From Candidatus Blochmannia vicinus (lineage in GTDB: Bacteria; Pseudomonadota; Gammaproteobacteria; Enterobacterales; Enterobacteriaceae), in NCBI RefSeq assembly GCF_023586525.1, contig NZ_CP097763.1, positions 682,001-746,000 of the forward strand: a DNA stretch of 64,000 bases. Reading direction: 5' to 3'. Below, piece by piece: positions 22,087 through 33,160 of this stretch. The stretch's first letter is position 1; every line of letters starts with the position of its first letter. A program made the position numbers and the translations under genes. The notes beneath the pieces were generated by a model. That model had not been told where the DNA came from, made no database searches, and was given only the letters and a program-made list of their open reading frames with translations.

Positions 22087-22587
22087 GTGAAAAAGTGGAC
22101 ATATATGTTAAGTATAATTATTTGGATCATACAAATTAATCCCGTTGGTGCTGCAAATAAAATTGCGATAGTTAATATTTCCAATATCTTTCAACAATCT
22201 TCACAGCGTGCAAAAATAATTAAACAACTTGAATATGAATTCAAAGATCGTGCTACCGAATTAGAAAAGATGGAGCATGATTTGCAAATAAAAATACAAA
22301 CATTACAACAAGATGGCGCTACTATGCAAGCAATTGAACGTAATGAATTAGAAAAATCATTAATAAATCAACGCGAAATATTTTCTAATAAAGCTAAAGA
22401 ATTTCAACAAGAAAATCATTCGCGTCAAACAGAAGAAAGGGATAAAATTCTTAATATAATTCAGAATGTAGTATCTAATGTAGCTAAAAAAGAAAATTAT
22501 GACATAGTAATAGATACTAATGCTATAGTGTATTATAACGCTCATATTACAGATATTACTAATTCCGTAATGAAACAAGTTGGGTAA
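22087..22587 (+). CDS. skp: Periplasmic chaperone Skp (OmpH)
   Basis: Skp is a trimeric jellyfish-shaped chaperone that carries unfolded outer-membrane proteins to BamA. It starts with GTG after a clear ribosome-binding site (AAGAGG at 22075-22080). The first 22 residues form a signal peptide ending NPVGA, followed by the mature start [16 protein letters not shown] long charged coiled-coil rich in Glu, Lys and Gln makes the tentacles. Length is 166 residues against 161. It sits between bamA and lpxD, as in E. coli. Confidence 0.94.
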   Translation: MKKWTYMLSIIIWIIQINPVGAANKIAIVNISNIFQQSSQRAKIIKQLEYEFKDRATELEKMEHDLQIKIQTLQQDGATMQAIERNELEKSLINQREIFSNKAKEFQQENHSRQTEERDKILNIIQNVVSNVAKKENYDIVIDTNAIVYYNAHITDITNSVMKQVG

Positions 22588-22590
22588 ATT

Positions 22591-23622
22591 ATGATTGAAA
22601 TGCGACTATCTGACTTAGCGCTACAGTTAGGGGCTAAATTATATGGTGATAAAAATATAATTATTACTGGTATTGCTTCTATAAATAATGCACAAATAGG
22701 GCATATAACTTTTTTAAAAGATCAAAGATTTTTAAATCAATTAAGTTCTTGTCGTGCTTCAGCAGTAATATTATCTAAAAATAATTTAGTTTTCTGTAGA
22801 GTTGCGGCATTAGTAGTAAAAGATCCGTATCTTGCATATATCAAAATTGCACAATTAATGGATAATGCTCCTAAACCAACTAAAAATATCGCATCCGGGG
22901 TAATTATTGCCTCGGATGCGATATTAGGAAAAAGAATAGGAATCGGCGCTAATACAGTTATAGAATCCGGAGTAATTTTAGGTGACGATGTAATAATTGG
23001 ACCTGGTAGTTTTATAGGAAAAAAAACGAAAATAGGAACAGGCACACGGTTGTGGGCTAATGTTACTATATGCCACGAAGTAGAAATTGGTGAATGTTGT
23101 TCGATACAGTCTGGAACTATAATTGGTTCTGATGGATTTGGATATATTAATGACCACGGTGTTTGGGTTAAAATTCCTCATTTAGGAAAAGTTAAAATTG
23201 GAAATAATGTAGAAATAGGCGCTTGTACTACCATTGATCGCGGGACATTAGATGATACTACAATTGAAAACGGAGTGATTATCGATAACCAGTGTCAAAT
23301 TGCACATAATGTTGTAATTGGTGCACATACAGCGATAGCAGGCGGTGTTATCATGGCAGGAAGTTTAACTATAGGACGATACTGTATGATAGGTGGAGCT
23401 AGTGTAATCAATGGTCATATTAATATTTGTGACAAAGTTACAGTAACTGGAATGGGTATGGTAATGAAACCAATAACACAACCTGGTATTTATTCATCAG
23501 GTATTCCTGTTCAGCCAAATACAATGTGGTGGAAAACTGCCGCATTAATCATGCGAATTAGTAGTATAAACAAACGTATAAAAACCATAGAACAAAAACT
23601 AAAAAAGCTACTGTGCCTATAA
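22591..23622 (+). CDS. lpxD: UDP-3-O-acylglucosamine N-acyltransferase
   Basis: LpxD adds the second hydroxyacyl chain in lipid A synthesis. It has the N-terminal uridine-binding domain, a long left-handed beta-helix of hexapeptide repeats (for example [11 protein letters not shown] and [10 protein letters not shown]) and the catalytic histidine in [10 protein letters not shown]. Length is 343 against 341 in E. coli. The start follows the skp stop by three bases, so translation is probably coupled. A 13-bp perfect inverted repeat lies inside the gene at 22885-22925. Confidence 0.96.
   Translation: MIEMRLSDLALQLGAKLYGDKNIIITGIASINNAQIGHITFLKDQRFLNQLSSCRASAVILSKNNLVFCRVAALVVKDPYLAYIKIAQLMDNAPKPTKNIASGVIIASDAILGKRIGIGANTVIESGVILGDDVIIGPGSFIGKKTKIGTGTRLWANVTICHEVEIGECCSIQSGTIIGSDGFGYINDHGVWVKIPHLGKVKIGNNVEIGACTTIDRGTLDDTTIENGVIIDNQCQIAHNVVIGAHTAIAGGVIMAGSLTIGRYCMIGGASVINGHINICDKVTVTGMGMVMKPITQPGIYSSGIPVQPNTMWWKTAALIMRISSINKRIKTIEQKLKKLLCL
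22885..22925. repeat. Perfect 13-bp inverted repeat inside lpxD
   Basis: AATATCGCATCCG (22885-22897) and CGGATGCGATATT (22913-22925) are exact complements around a 15-base loop. They encode the hexapeptide-repeat segment NIASG...SDAIL. The stem has more G and C than its surroundings. Confidence 0.75.
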
Positions 23623-23651
23623 TTTTTTAAGATAATTAGGGCAGTTTGTTC

Positions 23652-23711
23652 TTTATCCTGTTAGGATGAACAGGATAAACGTTATGAATGCGACTTTTAT
23701 CTTAAACAGGA
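23652..23711 (+). promoter_or_regulatory. Hairpin before fabZ that could alternately mask its ribosome-binding site
   Basis: TTTATCCTGTT (23652-23662) pairs perfectly with AACAGGATAAA (23669-23679) around a 6-base loop. A second copy of the right arm, AACAGGA (23705-23711), contains the AGGA ribosome-binding site of fabZ. The left arm could therefore pair with either. No T tract follows, so it does not look like a terminator. Regulation is inferred. Confidence 0.4.
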
Positions 23712-23720
23712 ATAAAAATC

Positions 23721-24176
23721 TTGATCACTGATACTTGTGTTTTGCATATTGAAGAAGTTTTAGAACTTTTACCACATCGATTCCCATTTTTACTAGTTGA
23801 TCGTGTACTAAATTTTGAAAAAGGAAAATTTTTAAGAGCAGTAAAAAATGTTTCTTTTAATGAACCATTTTTTCAGGGTCATTTCCCAGGAAAACCTATT
23901 TTCCCTGGAGTATTAATTTTAGAAGCCATGGCTCAAGCTACAGGTATTTTAGCCTTTAAAAGTACAGGCAAATTAGCTCCAGGAGAATTATATTATTTTG
24001 CTGCTATCGATTCAGCTCGATTTAAGCGCCCAGTACAACCCGGTGATCAAATGATCCTTGATGTTGAATTTATTAAAGAAAGACGCGGTATTGCACGATT
24101 TAAAGGAATTGCTACAGTAAACAAAGAAATGGCTTGCGAAGCATCAATGATGTGTGCTCGCAGAAAGGAAATTTAA
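23721..24176 (+). CDS. fabZ: 3-hydroxyacyl-ACP dehydratase FabZ
   Basis: FabZ dehydrates hydroxyacyl-ACP in fatty-acid elongation and competes with lipid A enzymes for hydroxymyristoyl-ACP. The hot-dog-fold protein is 151 residues, the same as E. coli, with catalytic H54 in [14 protein letters not shown] and E68 in LILEAMAQA. It begins with TTG, as I recall for the E. coli gene; AGGA lies nine bases upstream. It lies between lpxD and lpxA, in the conserved lipid A cluster. Confidence 0.96.
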   Translation: MITDTCVLHIEEVLELLPHRFPFLLVDRVLNFEKGKFLRAVKNVSFNEPFFQGHFPGKPIFPGVLILEAMAQATGILAFKSTGKLAPGELYYFAAIDSARFKRPVQPGDQMILDVEFIKERRGIARFKGIATVNKEMACEASMMCARRKEI

Positions 24177-24180
24177 ACTG

Positions 24181-24969
24181 ATGATTAACCAATCTGCCAT
24201 TATACATCCTAGTTCTATCATAGAAAAAGGAGCAATCATCCACGATGATGTGTATATTGGGCCATTTTGTTTTATTGGAGCACAAGTTGAAATAGGAGCA
24301 CGAACTGTACTAAAATCTCATATTGTAATCAACGGAATTACTCAAATTGGAGAAAACAATCAAATCTATCAATTTGCTTCTCTTGGAGAAATAAATCAAG
24401 ATTTAAAATATGCAAAAGAGCCCACTCGCATAGAAATTGGTCATTATAACAAAATTAGAGAAAACGTTACTATTCACCGCGGTACTATACAAGGGAAACA
24501 GATTACTAAAATAGGAAGTGGTAATTTATTCATGATCAATGTACACATTGCCCATGATTGTATAATAGGAGATCATTGTGTCATGGCCAATAACGTTACT
24601 TTAGGCGGTCATGTAAGAGTAGATGATCATGCCATCATCGGAGGGATGACCGCAGTCCATCAATTTTGCCTTATTGGAACTCATGTTATGATTGGTGGAT
24701 GTTCTGGCGTAGTTCAAGATATACCCCCATTCATAATAGCTCAAGGCAATCACGCGACGCCTTTTGGATTAAATATTGAAGGTTTAAAACGACGAGGTTT
24801 CAGCCGTTCTTCCGTACACGCTATTAGAGATGCTTATAAAATCCTATATCGTAGCAACAAAACTATTGAATCAGCCAAAATAGCTTTAAAACTATTAGCC
24901 ATTGAACACCCCATCATCAATAAATTTGTAGATTTTTTAATACATTCTCAAAGAGGAATTATTCGTTAA
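24181..24969 (+). CDS. lpxA: UDP-N-acetylglucosamine acyltransferase
   Basis: LpxA catalyses the first step of lipid A synthesis. The ATG at 24181 gives [12 protein letters not shown] and 262 residues, the same as E. coli; the open frame extends upstream into fabZ but that part is not conserved. Hexapeptide repeats fill the first two-thirds; catalytic H125 is in NVHIAHDC with H122 nearby, and the helical C-terminus follows [13 protein letters not shown]. The start lies four bases after the fabZ stop, implying coupled translation. Confidence 0.97.
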   Translation: MINQSAIIHPSSIIEKGAIIHDDVYIGPFCFIGAQVEIGARTVLKSHIVINGITQIGENNQIYQFASLGEINQDLKYAKEPTRIEIGHYNKIRENVTIHRGTIQGKQITKIGSGNLFMINVHIAHDCIIGDHCVMANNVTLGGHVRVDDHAIIGGMTAVHQFCLIGTHVMIGGCSGVVQDIPPFIIAQGNHATPFGLNIEGLKRRGFSRSSVHAIRDAYKILYRSNKTIESAKIALKLLAIEHPIINKFVDFLIHSQRGIIR

Positions 24970-24971
24970 TA

Positions 24972-26120
24972 ATGTCTATGAGCCATCGCACTATTATTAT
25001 AGGTATAGTAGCAGGAGAAGTTTCTGGAGATATGTTAGGAGCAGGATTAATTCGAGCATTAAGAAAACATCTAAAAAAAGTATGTTTTTTTGGAATTGGT
25101 GGGTCTTGTATGCAATCTGCGCATATGAAATCTTGGTATAATATAGAAGAACTATCAGTTATGGGCTTCGCTGAAGTTATTATGAAACTACCACGATTAG
25201 CATATATTCGTAGAAATTTAATTCGTAGATTTATTAACTTACAACCAGATGTTTTTATCGGTATTGATTCTCCAGATTTCAATATTTCATTAGAAACTCG
25301 TTTGAAAAAACATGGAATTCATACAATTCATTATGTTAGTCCATCAGTATGGGCATGGAGAAAAAACCGTATTTTTACGCTTAAAAAAGCTACCGATAAT
25401 ATTTTAACTATTTTCCCATTTGAAAAAAAAATATACGATCGTTTTAATATACCATGTCAATTTATTGGACATCCATTAGCAGATCAAATACCACTCAATC
25501 CAGATAAAACTTCTGCCCGTCAAAAATTAGGCATTCCGCGCGACATATATTGTTTAGCATTATTACCAGGCAGTAGAATCAGAGAAATTAAAATGTTAAC
25601 TCATGACTTTTTAGCATGTGCTGAATTGTTAAAAAATCATTTTCCTAGTCTCGAAATTTTAGTACCATTAGCTAATCAAGTATCTATCAAACAATTTATT
25701 AAGTTTGCATCAAAATCGGTTAAATATCGTATACTACATAGCAAAACAACATGGGAAATAATAATGGCAGCAGATATTTCTTTGGTAACCGCCGGGACAG
25801 CAACTTTAGAATGCATGCTAGTCAAATGTCCAATGGTTGTCGCTTATCGAATGAATCCTCTAACGTTTATGTTAGCTAAATATTTAATAAATACCCCCTG
25901 GATATCATTACCTAATTTATTAGCAGGGCATGAATTAGTAAAAGAATTTATTCAAAACGACTGTCTCCCTAAAAATTTAGCGCAAACATTAATTAATGTA
26001 TTAAATTATAATGACAATCAACGTATGATGTTACTAAAAAAATTTAGACAATTACATTACAGCATTAAATATAATGCAGATGATCGAGCGGCTCATGCTG
26101 TTTTGAAATTAATTAAGTGA
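24972..26120 (+). CDS. lpxB: Lipid A disaccharide synthase
   Basis: LpxB is a membrane-associated glycosyltransferase that joins two acylated glucosamines. Length is 382, as in E. coli. Conserved blocks include VAGEVSGDMLGAGLIRAL at the N-terminus, HYVSPSVWAWRKNR, FIGHPLADQIPL, LLPGSRIREI and AGTATLECMLVKCPMVVAYR. It starts two bases after lpxA. An A9 tract at 25423-25431 is a possible slippage site, but the frame is intact. Confidence 0.96.
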   Translation: MSMSHRTIIIGIVAGEVSGDMLGAGLIRALRKHLKKVCFFGIGGSCMQSAHMKSWYNIEELSVMGFAEVIMKLPRLAYIRRNLIRRFINLQPDVFIGIDSPDFNISLETRLKKHGIHTIHYVSPSVWAWRKNRIFTLKKATDNILTIFPFEKKIYDRFNIPCQFIGHPLADQIPLNPDKTSARQKLGIPRDIYCLALLPGSRIREIKMLTHDFLACAELLKNHFPSLEILVPLANQVSIKQFIKFASKSVKYRILHSKTTWEIIMAADISLVTAGTATLECMLVKCPMVVAYRMNPLTFMLAKYLINTPWISLPNLLAGHELVKEFIQNDCLPKNLAQTLINVLNYNDNQRMMLLKKFRQLHYSIKYNADDRAAHAVLKLIK

Positions 26121-26157
26121 TAAGAATATTATTAAACACATAGGTATAAAAAATTTC

Positions 26158-26766
26158 ATGAAACATCAAAAATACTATTTATCAAAAAAATCAAAATTAA
26201 TTGCAGGCGTAGATGAAGCAGGATGCGGATCATTAGCTGGATCAGTAATAGCTGCAGCCGTGATATTACACCCAACACAACCAGTTTTTGGATTAGCTGA
26301 TTCTAAAAAATTAAGTAACAATAAGCGATTTAATCTATATAAAAATATTATACAAAATTCATTAGATTGGGGTATTGGATCGGCTAACGTCGCAGAAATT
26401 GATCGCTTTAACATTTTACAAGCTCGATTATTAGCAATGAAACGAGCAGTACAAAATTTATCTATCACACCAGATTTGATTCTAATAGATGGGAATCATG
26501 CTCCAAGGTTTGTAGAAACACCTTATCAGTGTTTTAAAAAAGGAGATTCTAGAATCCCAATTATAAGCGCAGCTTCTATTATAGCTAAAGTTACTCGTGA
26601 CCAGGACATGGTTATGTTAGATATACAATATCCAAAATATGGATTCGCTCAAAACAAAGGATATCCTACTGCTTTTCACCTAAATCAATTAGAATTATAT
26701 GGTCCTATATCACATCATCGAAAAAGTTTTGCTCCTATAAAACATAAAATTTTTTCACATCAATAA
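26158..26766 (+). CDS. rnhB: Ribonuclease HII
   Basis: RNase HII cuts 5' of ribonucleotides embedded in DNA and starts their repair. Acidic catalytic residues are present in GVDEAG (D19, E20), LILIDGN and the later ITRDQD-like segment TRDQDMVMLD. The family motif GRG, in which the basic residue reads the RNA-DNA junction, is GCG here (C23, codon TGC at 26224-26226). The rest matches E. coli RnhB (198 residues) closely, including PKYGFAQNKGYPTAFH. Activity on single ribonucleotides may be altered. It lies in the conserved lpxB-rnhB-dnaE order. Confidence 0.93.
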   Translation: MKHQKYYLSKKSKLIAGVDEAGCGSLAGSVIAAAVILHPTQPVFGLADSKKLSNNKRFNLYKNIIQNSLDWGIGSANVAEIDRFNILQARLLAMKRAVQNLSITPDLILIDGNHAPRFVETPYQCFKKGDSRIPIISAASIIAKVTRDQDMVMLDIQYPKYGFAQNKGYPTAFHLNQLELYGPISHHRKSFAPIKHKIFSHQ

Positions 26767-26821
26767 ATAACTTTTATTCAGATAAATCAAATATATATTA
26801 TTGATTATAATTTTCTGAACT

Positions 26822-29800
26822 ATGATAAAACCACGCTTTATTCATTTACATGTACATAGCGATTACTCCATGATTGATGGGTTAGCTACAGTAGATAAAT
26901 TGATAAAAAAAGCAGCAGTCCTTAAGATGCCTGCATTAGCTCTTACTGATTTTAATAATCTATTTGGATTTATCAAATTCTACGATTACGCTTATAAAGC
27001 AGGCATTAAACCAATTATTGGGGCTGATTTTTTAGTACAAGATGCCGTCATCGGTAACGAACCTAGCAGGTTAACATGTTTAGTAACTAATCAACAAGGT
27101 TATTACAATTTAATTATGCTCATTTCAAAAGCATATAAAAATAAAAGCAATGATATTACTCCCATGATTAAACGCCATTGGTTCATAGAATATAATAATG
27201 GTTTAATTATCCTATCTGGAGGACATAAAGGAGATATTGGCAGATATTTACTAAAAAATAAAAAATCGCAGATAGAGAAATGTATATGGTTTTATACAAA
27301 ATATTTCCCAAATAGATATTATTTAGAATTGGTACGAACTGACCGTAAAAATGAAGAATCTTACTTACAATTAGCTATAGAACTATCAACGCTCAAAGGA
27401 TTGCCGATAGTAGCCACAAATGATGTACGTTTTCTTAACAAAAAAGATTTTTTAGCACACGAAATTCGTGTAGCGATACATGATGGTACCACGCTAGATA
27501 AAACTAAACAATCGCACAAATATAGTACACAGCAATTTATGAAAAATGAACAAGAGATGTGTGACTTGTTTTCTGATATACCAGAATCCTTAACAAATAG
27601 TGTAGAAATTGCTTACAGATGTAATTTTACTATTAATTTAGATAAATCTTTTTTACCACAATTTCCTACTGGATCTATGTCGGCTAAAGACTTTCTTATC
27701 ATGCACGCAAAAAAGGGATTAGAAGAACGCTTGATTTTTTTATTTCCAAAATCTGAAGAACGTCTTATTAATCGCAAACCATATGATTTGCGATTAATAC
27801 ATGAATTACAAGTAATTAATAATATGGACTTCCCCAGTTATTTTTTAATCGTTATGGAATTTATTAAATGGGCTAAAAACAATGACATTCCAGTAGGCCC
27901 CGGAAGAGGATCTGGGGCTAGTTCATTAGTAGCCTATGCTTTAAAAATTACAGAACTTGATCCGCTGAAATTTGATTTACTGTTCGAACGTTTTCTTAAT
28001 CCAGAACGTATATCTATGCCTGATCTAGATATTGATTTTTGTATGGAACGCCGTGACTCAGTAATTGACCATGTCTCAAAAACTTATGGATTAGATTCTG
28101 TATCTCAAATCATTACGTTTGGGACCATGGCAGCTAAAGCAGTAGTTCGCGATGTAGGACGTGTATTGGGTCATCCTTACGCATTTATTAATCGTATTGC
28201 TAAATTAATTCCATTAGAACCCGGAATAACACTTAAAAAAGCTTTCTCTATTGAACCTCAACTTAAATTGCTTTATAAGAATAATGAAGATATCAAAACA
28301 CTAATAGATATGGCTCGTCAATTAGAAGGTATTGTTAGAAACGTTAGCAAACATGCAGGAGGAGTGGTAATCGCACCAACAAAAATTACCGATTTTTCTC
28401 CTTTATATTATGACAACGACAATATGCGCTCAATGACTCAATTTGATAAAGATGACATTGAACGTATTGGTTTAATAAAATTTGATTTTCTTGGTTTGCG
28501 TACCTTAACTATTATTAATCGTGCATTAAAAATGATTAATAATACGCATCTTAAACATGGTATTCCTCCTATTGATATACATTCAATATCATTAGATGAT
28601 CAAAAAAGCTTTCATATGCTTCAATCTTCAGAAACTACTGCAATATTTCAGCTAGAATCACACGGTATAAAAGAATTAATTAAACAATTAAAACCAGATT
28701 GTTTTGAAGATTTAATAGCATTAATTGCATTATTTAGACCTGGGCCATTACAATCAGGTATGGTAGATAATTTTATTAACAGAAAACACGGATATGAAAC
28801 TATTTCTTATCCTGATTCTAAATGGCAACATGAATCTCTACGTCCAGTATTAGAATCAACTTACGGAATTATTCTATATCAAGAACAAGTAATGCAAATA
28901 GCACAAGTATTATCAGGCTATACGCTAGGACAAGCAGATATACTAAGACGTGCTATTGGTAAAAAAAAACCAGAAGATATGGCTAAACAACGTTCTTTTT
29001 TCAATTCAGGTGCTATAAAAAATGGAGTTGATACTACATTATCAACGAAGATTTTTGATCTTGTAGAAAAATTTGCTGGTTATGGATTTAATAAATCTCA
29101 TTCTGCCGCATATGCCTTAATATCTTATCAAACATTATGGTTAAAAACACACCATCCTTCTGAATTTATGGCAGCAGCATTAAGTTCCGATATGGACAAT
29201 TTAAACAAAATAGCGCATCTAATAAATGAATGTAAAAACATGGACCTCACGGTCCTACCACCAAATATCAATACTAGTCAATATTATTTTTACGTCAACG
29301 AAAATAAAAAAATTGTCTATGGATTTGGAGCTATAAAAGGAATAGGAAAAGCTTCTATAGAAGCAATAATAACATCTCGTAAGCAAGATGGTGAGTTTAT
29401 AGGATTATTCGATTTCTGTATACGCGTTGATAACACAAAAATAAATCATCGTATAATTGAAAAATTAATTCTCTCTGGAGCCTTTGATTCTTTTGGAATA
29501 CATCGCGCAAAACTAATAGCATCCCTTAATGATGTACTAAAAAACGTACATCAAAATATTAAAAATAAATATAGCGGACAAACAGATATATTCGAAATAT
29601 ATTTAGATACAAGTCCTAAGACAGTATCTGCACATAGTCAAACCATACCGCAGTGGTCTAGTCAATTGTTACTAAAAAAAGAAAAAGAAACTCTTGGGTT
29701 ATATTTGACTAATCATCCTACTGTTGAATACACAAGAATGATAAAACACTGTATACCTAATTCCGTCAAAATAAAAGATGTTTTGCTAGAAAAAAATAAT

Positions 29801-30310
29801 AAAGTTATACATGTTTTTGGTTTAATTATATCAATGAGAACAAAATTAAATAAACAAAGTAAACATATTGTATTTTGTATTATAGAAGATTATTCAGGCC
29901 GATTAGAAATAATGATATTTGACAAATTAATTAATAAATATCAATATTGTTTAAAAGAAAACAATTTTTTATTTGTTACAGGAATAACAAGTATTGATAA
30001 GATACACAACCGTTTTAAAATAATCGTACAAAGATTAAAAGATATAAATGATATTTATAAAAAACATGCGCGCAGTTTATCTATTACATTAAATGATAAA
30101 CAAGTTGATGACCAATTATTAACTAATATCCGTATTTTTTTAAAAAAAAATAAATTTGGAACTTTACCAATATATTTTTTTTATCAAAAAAATGGCATAC
30201 AAATAAGATTACATTGTGGGGAAACATGGTATATTACCCTAACTAATCAATTACTAAATGATCTACGTAATCTTGTTGGAGATAAACAAATCAAATTAGA
30301 ATTACATTAA
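26822..30310 (+). CDS. dnaE: DNA polymerase III alpha subunit
   Basis: DnaE is the replicative polymerase. The 1162-residue protein aligns with E. coli (1160) with the same numbering: the PHP domain begins [17 protein letters not shown], catalytic D401 and D403 lie in MPDLDIDF, and the third aspartate is in [13 protein letters not shown]. The clamp-binding motif is QTDIF from Q920 (E. coli has QADMF at the same place). The OB-fold and C-terminal tau-binding region follow. H10 replaces E. coli R10 in the PHP domain. An A9 tract lies at 30132-30140. Confidence 0.97.
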   Translation: MIKPRFIHLHVHSDYSMIDGLATVDKLIKKAAVLKMPALALTDFNNLFGFIKFYDYAYKAGIKPIIGADFLVQDAVIGNEPSRLTCLVTNQQGYYNLIMLISKAYKNKSNDITPMIKRHWFIEYNNGLIILSGGHKGDIGRYLLKNKKSQIEKCIWFYTKYFPNRYYLELVRTDRKNEESYLQLAIELSTLKGLPIVATNDVRFLNKKDFLAHEIRVAIHDGTTLDKTKQSHKYSTQQFMKNEQEMCDLFSDIPESLTNSVEIAYRCNFTINLDKSFLPQFPTGSMSAKDFLIMHAKKGLEERLIFLFPKSEERLINRKPYDLRLIHELQVINNMDFPSYFLIVMEFIKWAKNNDIPVGPGRGSGASSLVAYALKITELDPLKFDLLFERFLNPERISMPDLDIDFCMERRDSVIDHVSKTYGLDSVSQIITFGTMAAKAVVRDVGRVLGHPYAFINRIAKLIPLEPGITLKKAFSIEPQLKLLYKNNEDIKTLIDMARQLEGIVRNVSKHAGGVVIAPTKITDFSPLYYDNDNMRSMTQFDKDDIERIGLIKFDFLGLRTLTIINRALKMINNTHLKHGIPPIDIHSISLDDQKSFHMLQSSETTAIFQLESHGIKELIKQLKPDCFEDLIALIALFRPGPLQSGMVDNFINRKHGYETISYPDSKWQHESLRPVLESTYGIILYQEQVMQIAQVLSGYTLGQADILRRAIGKKKPEDMAKQRSFFNSGAIKNGVDTTLSTKIFDLVEKFAGYGFNKSHSAAYALISYQTLWLKTHHPSEFMAAALSSDMDNLNKIAHLINECKNMDLTVLPPNINTSQYYFYVNENKKIVYGFGAIKGIGKASIEAIITSRKQDGEFIGLFDFCIRVDNTKINHRIIEKLILSGAFDSFGIHRAKLIASLNDVLKNVHQNIKNKYSGQTDIFEIYLDTSPKTVSAHSQTIPQWSSQLLLKKEKETLGLYLTNHPTVEYTRMIKHCIPNSVKIKDVLLEKNNKVIHVFGLIISMRTKLNKQSKHIVFCIIEDYSGRLEIMIFDKLINKYQYCLKENNFLFVTGITSIDKIHNRFKIIVQRLKDINDIYKKHARSLSITLNDKQVDDQLLTNIRIFLKKNKFGTLPIYFFYQKNGIQIRLHCGETWYITLTNQLLNDLRNLVGDKQIKLELH

Positions 30311-30328
30311 CTTAAGAACAGGAATCTT

Positions 30329-31288
30329 ATGGGTTTAAATTTCATTGATTTTGAAAAACCTCTTCTAGATTTAGAAGAAAAAATTAATTCTTTAGAATCT
30401 ATAGCACATCCAAATAAAAAATTAGAAATAAATATTAATGAAGAGATTAACCGTCTTCGTTCAAAAAAAATTGATCTTACTCAAAAAATTTTTTCTAACT
30501 TAAATTCTTGGCAAATTGCCCAGCTAGCACGACATCCCAACCGTCCATATAGCTTAGATTACATAGAACATATATTTAATGATTTTGATGAATTATCTGG
30601 TGATAGAGTGTATGCAGATGATAAAGCTATTATAGGAGGAATAGCAAGGCTCGATTCTCGTCCCGTCATGATTATTGGACATCAAAAAGGTCGCGATACT
30701 AAAGAAAAAATTAAACGAAACTTTGGTATGCCTGCCCCAGAAGGGTATCGAAAAGCGCTACGTATTATGAAAATGGCAGAACGATTTAAAATCCCCCTCA
30801 TTACTTTTATAGACACCCCAGGCGCCTATCCTGGAATAGGAGCAGAAAAACGCGGCCAGTCTGCAGCAATAGCTAAAAATTTACGTACAATGTCAATATT
30901 AAAAATACCAATTATTTGTACTGTAATCGGAGAAGGCGGGTCTGGAGGAGCTCTAGCCATCAGTATTGGAGATAAAGTAAATATGTTGCAATACAGTACA
31001 TATTCTGTAATTTCCCCAGAAGGATGCGCATCGATCTTATGGAAAAATGTTAAAAAAGCCCCTATTGCTGCCGAAGCAATGGGTATTACTGCTTTCCGAC
31101 TAAAAGAACTTAAACTAATCGACAGTGTGATCCCTGAACCATTAGGAGGGGCGCATAGAGATATACTAGCTACATCTATTTCATTAAAAACACAATTATT
31201 ATTAGATTTAACCGAATTAGATTCTTTTAAAGAAAAAGACTTATTAAATCGACGATATGATAGATTAATGCATTACGGATATTGCTAA
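30329..31288 (+). CDS. accA: Acetyl-CoA carboxylase carboxyltransferase alpha subunit
   Basis: AccA forms, with AccD, the carboxyltransferase that makes malonyl-CoA for fatty acids. It has 319 residues, the same as E. coli. Recognisable blocks are [49 protein letters not shown] and [11 protein letters not shown], the crotonase-fold oxyanion regions. It follows dnaE by 18 bases. The partner gene accD is not in this window, while accB and accC lie further on. Confidence 0.97.
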   Translation: MGLNFIDFEKPLLDLEEKINSLESIAHPNKKLEININEEINRLRSKKIDLTQKIFSNLNSWQIAQLARHPNRPYSLDYIEHIFNDFDELSGDRVYADDKAIIGGIARLDSRPVMIIGHQKGRDTKEKIKRNFGMPAPEGYRKALRIMKMAERFKIPLITFIDTPGAYPGIGAEKRGQSAAIAKNLRTMSILKIPIICTVIGEGGSGGALAISIGDKVNMLQYSTYSVISPEGCASILWKNVKKAPIAAEAMGITAFRLKELKLIDSVIPEPLGGAHRDILATSISLKTQLLLDLTELDSFKEKDLLNRRYDRLMHYGYC

Positions 31289-31431
31289 TTTTTAAATAAT
31301 AACACCGTTAAAAATGATTATACATATACATAATATATACACTATTAATCAGATATTAAATGTTTAATATATTCACATTATTAGATTTATTAAATCACCA
31401 CTATTTTATATAATCTATATTAATAAAAATT

Positions 31432-32967
31432 ATGTTTGCAATAAATATATTTCCAGAAAGTTATGAACTATATCATAAAGTAACTAATTGTCTTATAGGG
31501 CATAAAAAATTACTGTTATCTTACAGTGGAGGTCTAGATTCTACAGTACTTCTAGATATTTTAACAACATTAAAAAACAGTACTAACAACTTAACGTCGT
31601 CTCCACTAATTTTTAGAGCGATTTATGTACATCATGGTATTAGTAATTCTGCTAACAATTGGGCCAACCATTGCTCTGAACAATGTAAAAAACGAAACAT
31701 ACCTTTTTCTATAATTTATATTAATTGTTATAGTTCAGAAAATAAACAACGAAATATAGAAGCATTAGCACGAAATCTTCGTTATAAAAATTTATATAAT
31801 CATTTAAATTCAGAAGAAACACTTTTAACTGCACATCACATGAACGATCAAGTAGAAAGTTTATTCCTTGCATTAAAAAGAGGAAGTGGTCCGGCTGGGT
31901 TAAGTGGAATAGCCAAAAATGCTGTATATGCTAATAAACATAAATTATTAAGGCCTTTATTAGGTTGTTCTCGTGAACAATTAGAAATATATGCTTATAA
32001 AAAAAACCTTACTTGGATTGAAGACGACACTAATACTGATATGCGTTTTGACCGTAATTTTTTACGTATAAAAATTTTACCATCACTATATCAACGTTGG
32101 CCTCATTTTAATCAAGTTGTTGCTCGTACAGCACAATTGTGTAGAGATCAAGAAAATTTATTAAATGAATTGTTGTCAGAATTTTTGCAGAAATTAATTG
32201 ACATATCAGATTCTTCTTTATTATTTAGACCATTATTCAGATGCAGTATACCAAAAAGGCAAGCTTTACTACGTCGTTGGTTAGCTAATTTTTCTATAAA
32301 CATGCCTTCTTATCAACTTATAAATCGCATTTGGAAAGAAGTAGTATTAAGCCGAAAAGATGCGACTCCAATATTACAATTAGATACATGCTTATGTCGT
32401 CGCTTTCGAGAAAAGTTATATATTTTACCAATAAGTATGAAATATTCTTTAAATAAAATTAAATTATCTTGGAAAATAATACATAACACAATACTACTAC
32501 CACATAACTTAGGCACGTTAGTATATCAACCATTAGAAATTAATAAATCTTTATCTAAAAATATATTGGAGCCTCATTCAAACATAAATTTTCCATTAAA
32601 TACTTCTAATACTCTTGAAAACTCTAAAAAAATATTAACACATTGTTTTGTTCAAGCTCCAAAATCTGATGAAGAAATATCAATTATTTTTGGACATATA
32701 GACGGATTATTACATATTATAGGTAGAAATCATGGTCGGTGTTTAAAAAAAATTTGGCAAGAATTAAAAATACCTCCATGGTTAAGAAGTCGCATTCCTT
32801 TATTGTTTTATAATAAAACCTTAATCACTGCCATAGGGGTATTCATTACTAAAAACGGAAATATTGCAAACAAAAATAATACTGTATTATGGAAAATATC
32901 TTGGTTACAAGAAGACATTGTTTCTTATAAAATTTTTAGGAATAGTATCAGTTACTATCTTAAATAA
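31432..32967 (+). CDS. tilS: tRNA(Ile)-lysidine synthetase TilS
   Basis: TilS converts the CAU anticodon of a minor tRNA-Ile to lysidine so that it reads AUA, a codon that is very common in this AT-rich genome. The PP-loop SGGLDS is at residues 32-37, with HHGIS, TAHHMNDQVESLFLALKRGS and the C-terminal RNA-binding block HIIGRNHGRCLKKIWQEL. It has 511 residues against about 432 in E. coli; extra sequence lies between LGTLVYQPLEI and the C-terminal domain, plus a tail of about 15 residues. No clear ribosome-binding site is visible. Confidence 0.94.
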   Translation: MFAINIFPESYELYHKVTNCLIGHKKLLLSYSGGLDSTVLLDILTTLKNSTNNLTSSPLIFRAIYVHHGISNSANNWANHCSEQCKKRNIPFSIIYINCYSSENKQRNIEALARNLRYKNLYNHLNSEETLLTAHHMNDQVESLFLALKRGSGPAGLSGIAKNAVYANKHKLLRPLLGCSREQLEIYAYKKNLTWIEDDTNTDMRFDRNFLRIKILPSLYQRWPHFNQVVARTAQLCRDQENLLNELLSEFLQKLIDISDSSLLFRPLFRCSIPKRQALLRRWLANFSINMPSYQLINRIWKEVVLSRKDATPILQLDTCLCRRFREKLYILPISMKYSLNKIKLSWKIIHNTILLPHNLGTLVYQPLEINKSLSKNILEPHSNINFPLNTSNTLENSKKILTHCFVQAPKSDEEISIIFGHIDGLLHIIGRNHGRCLKKIWQELKIPPWLRSRIPLLFYNKTLITAIGVFITKNGNIANKNNTVLWKISWLQEDIVSYKIFRNSISYYLK

Positions 32968-33160
32968 GATGAATTATTACTATTATAATGAAAATAATAA
33001 ATCCTAAACACAGAATACTAAAACTTATTTATTTATTAAAAATATAAATTACCGGATATAACCTAAATTACCAGTATCATGTATACATGTTTCTTTAATA
33101 TTGATTAAAAATTTAATTTCAACACAAATACTACTTTCTTATTAAGACTTCATAAAAAAT

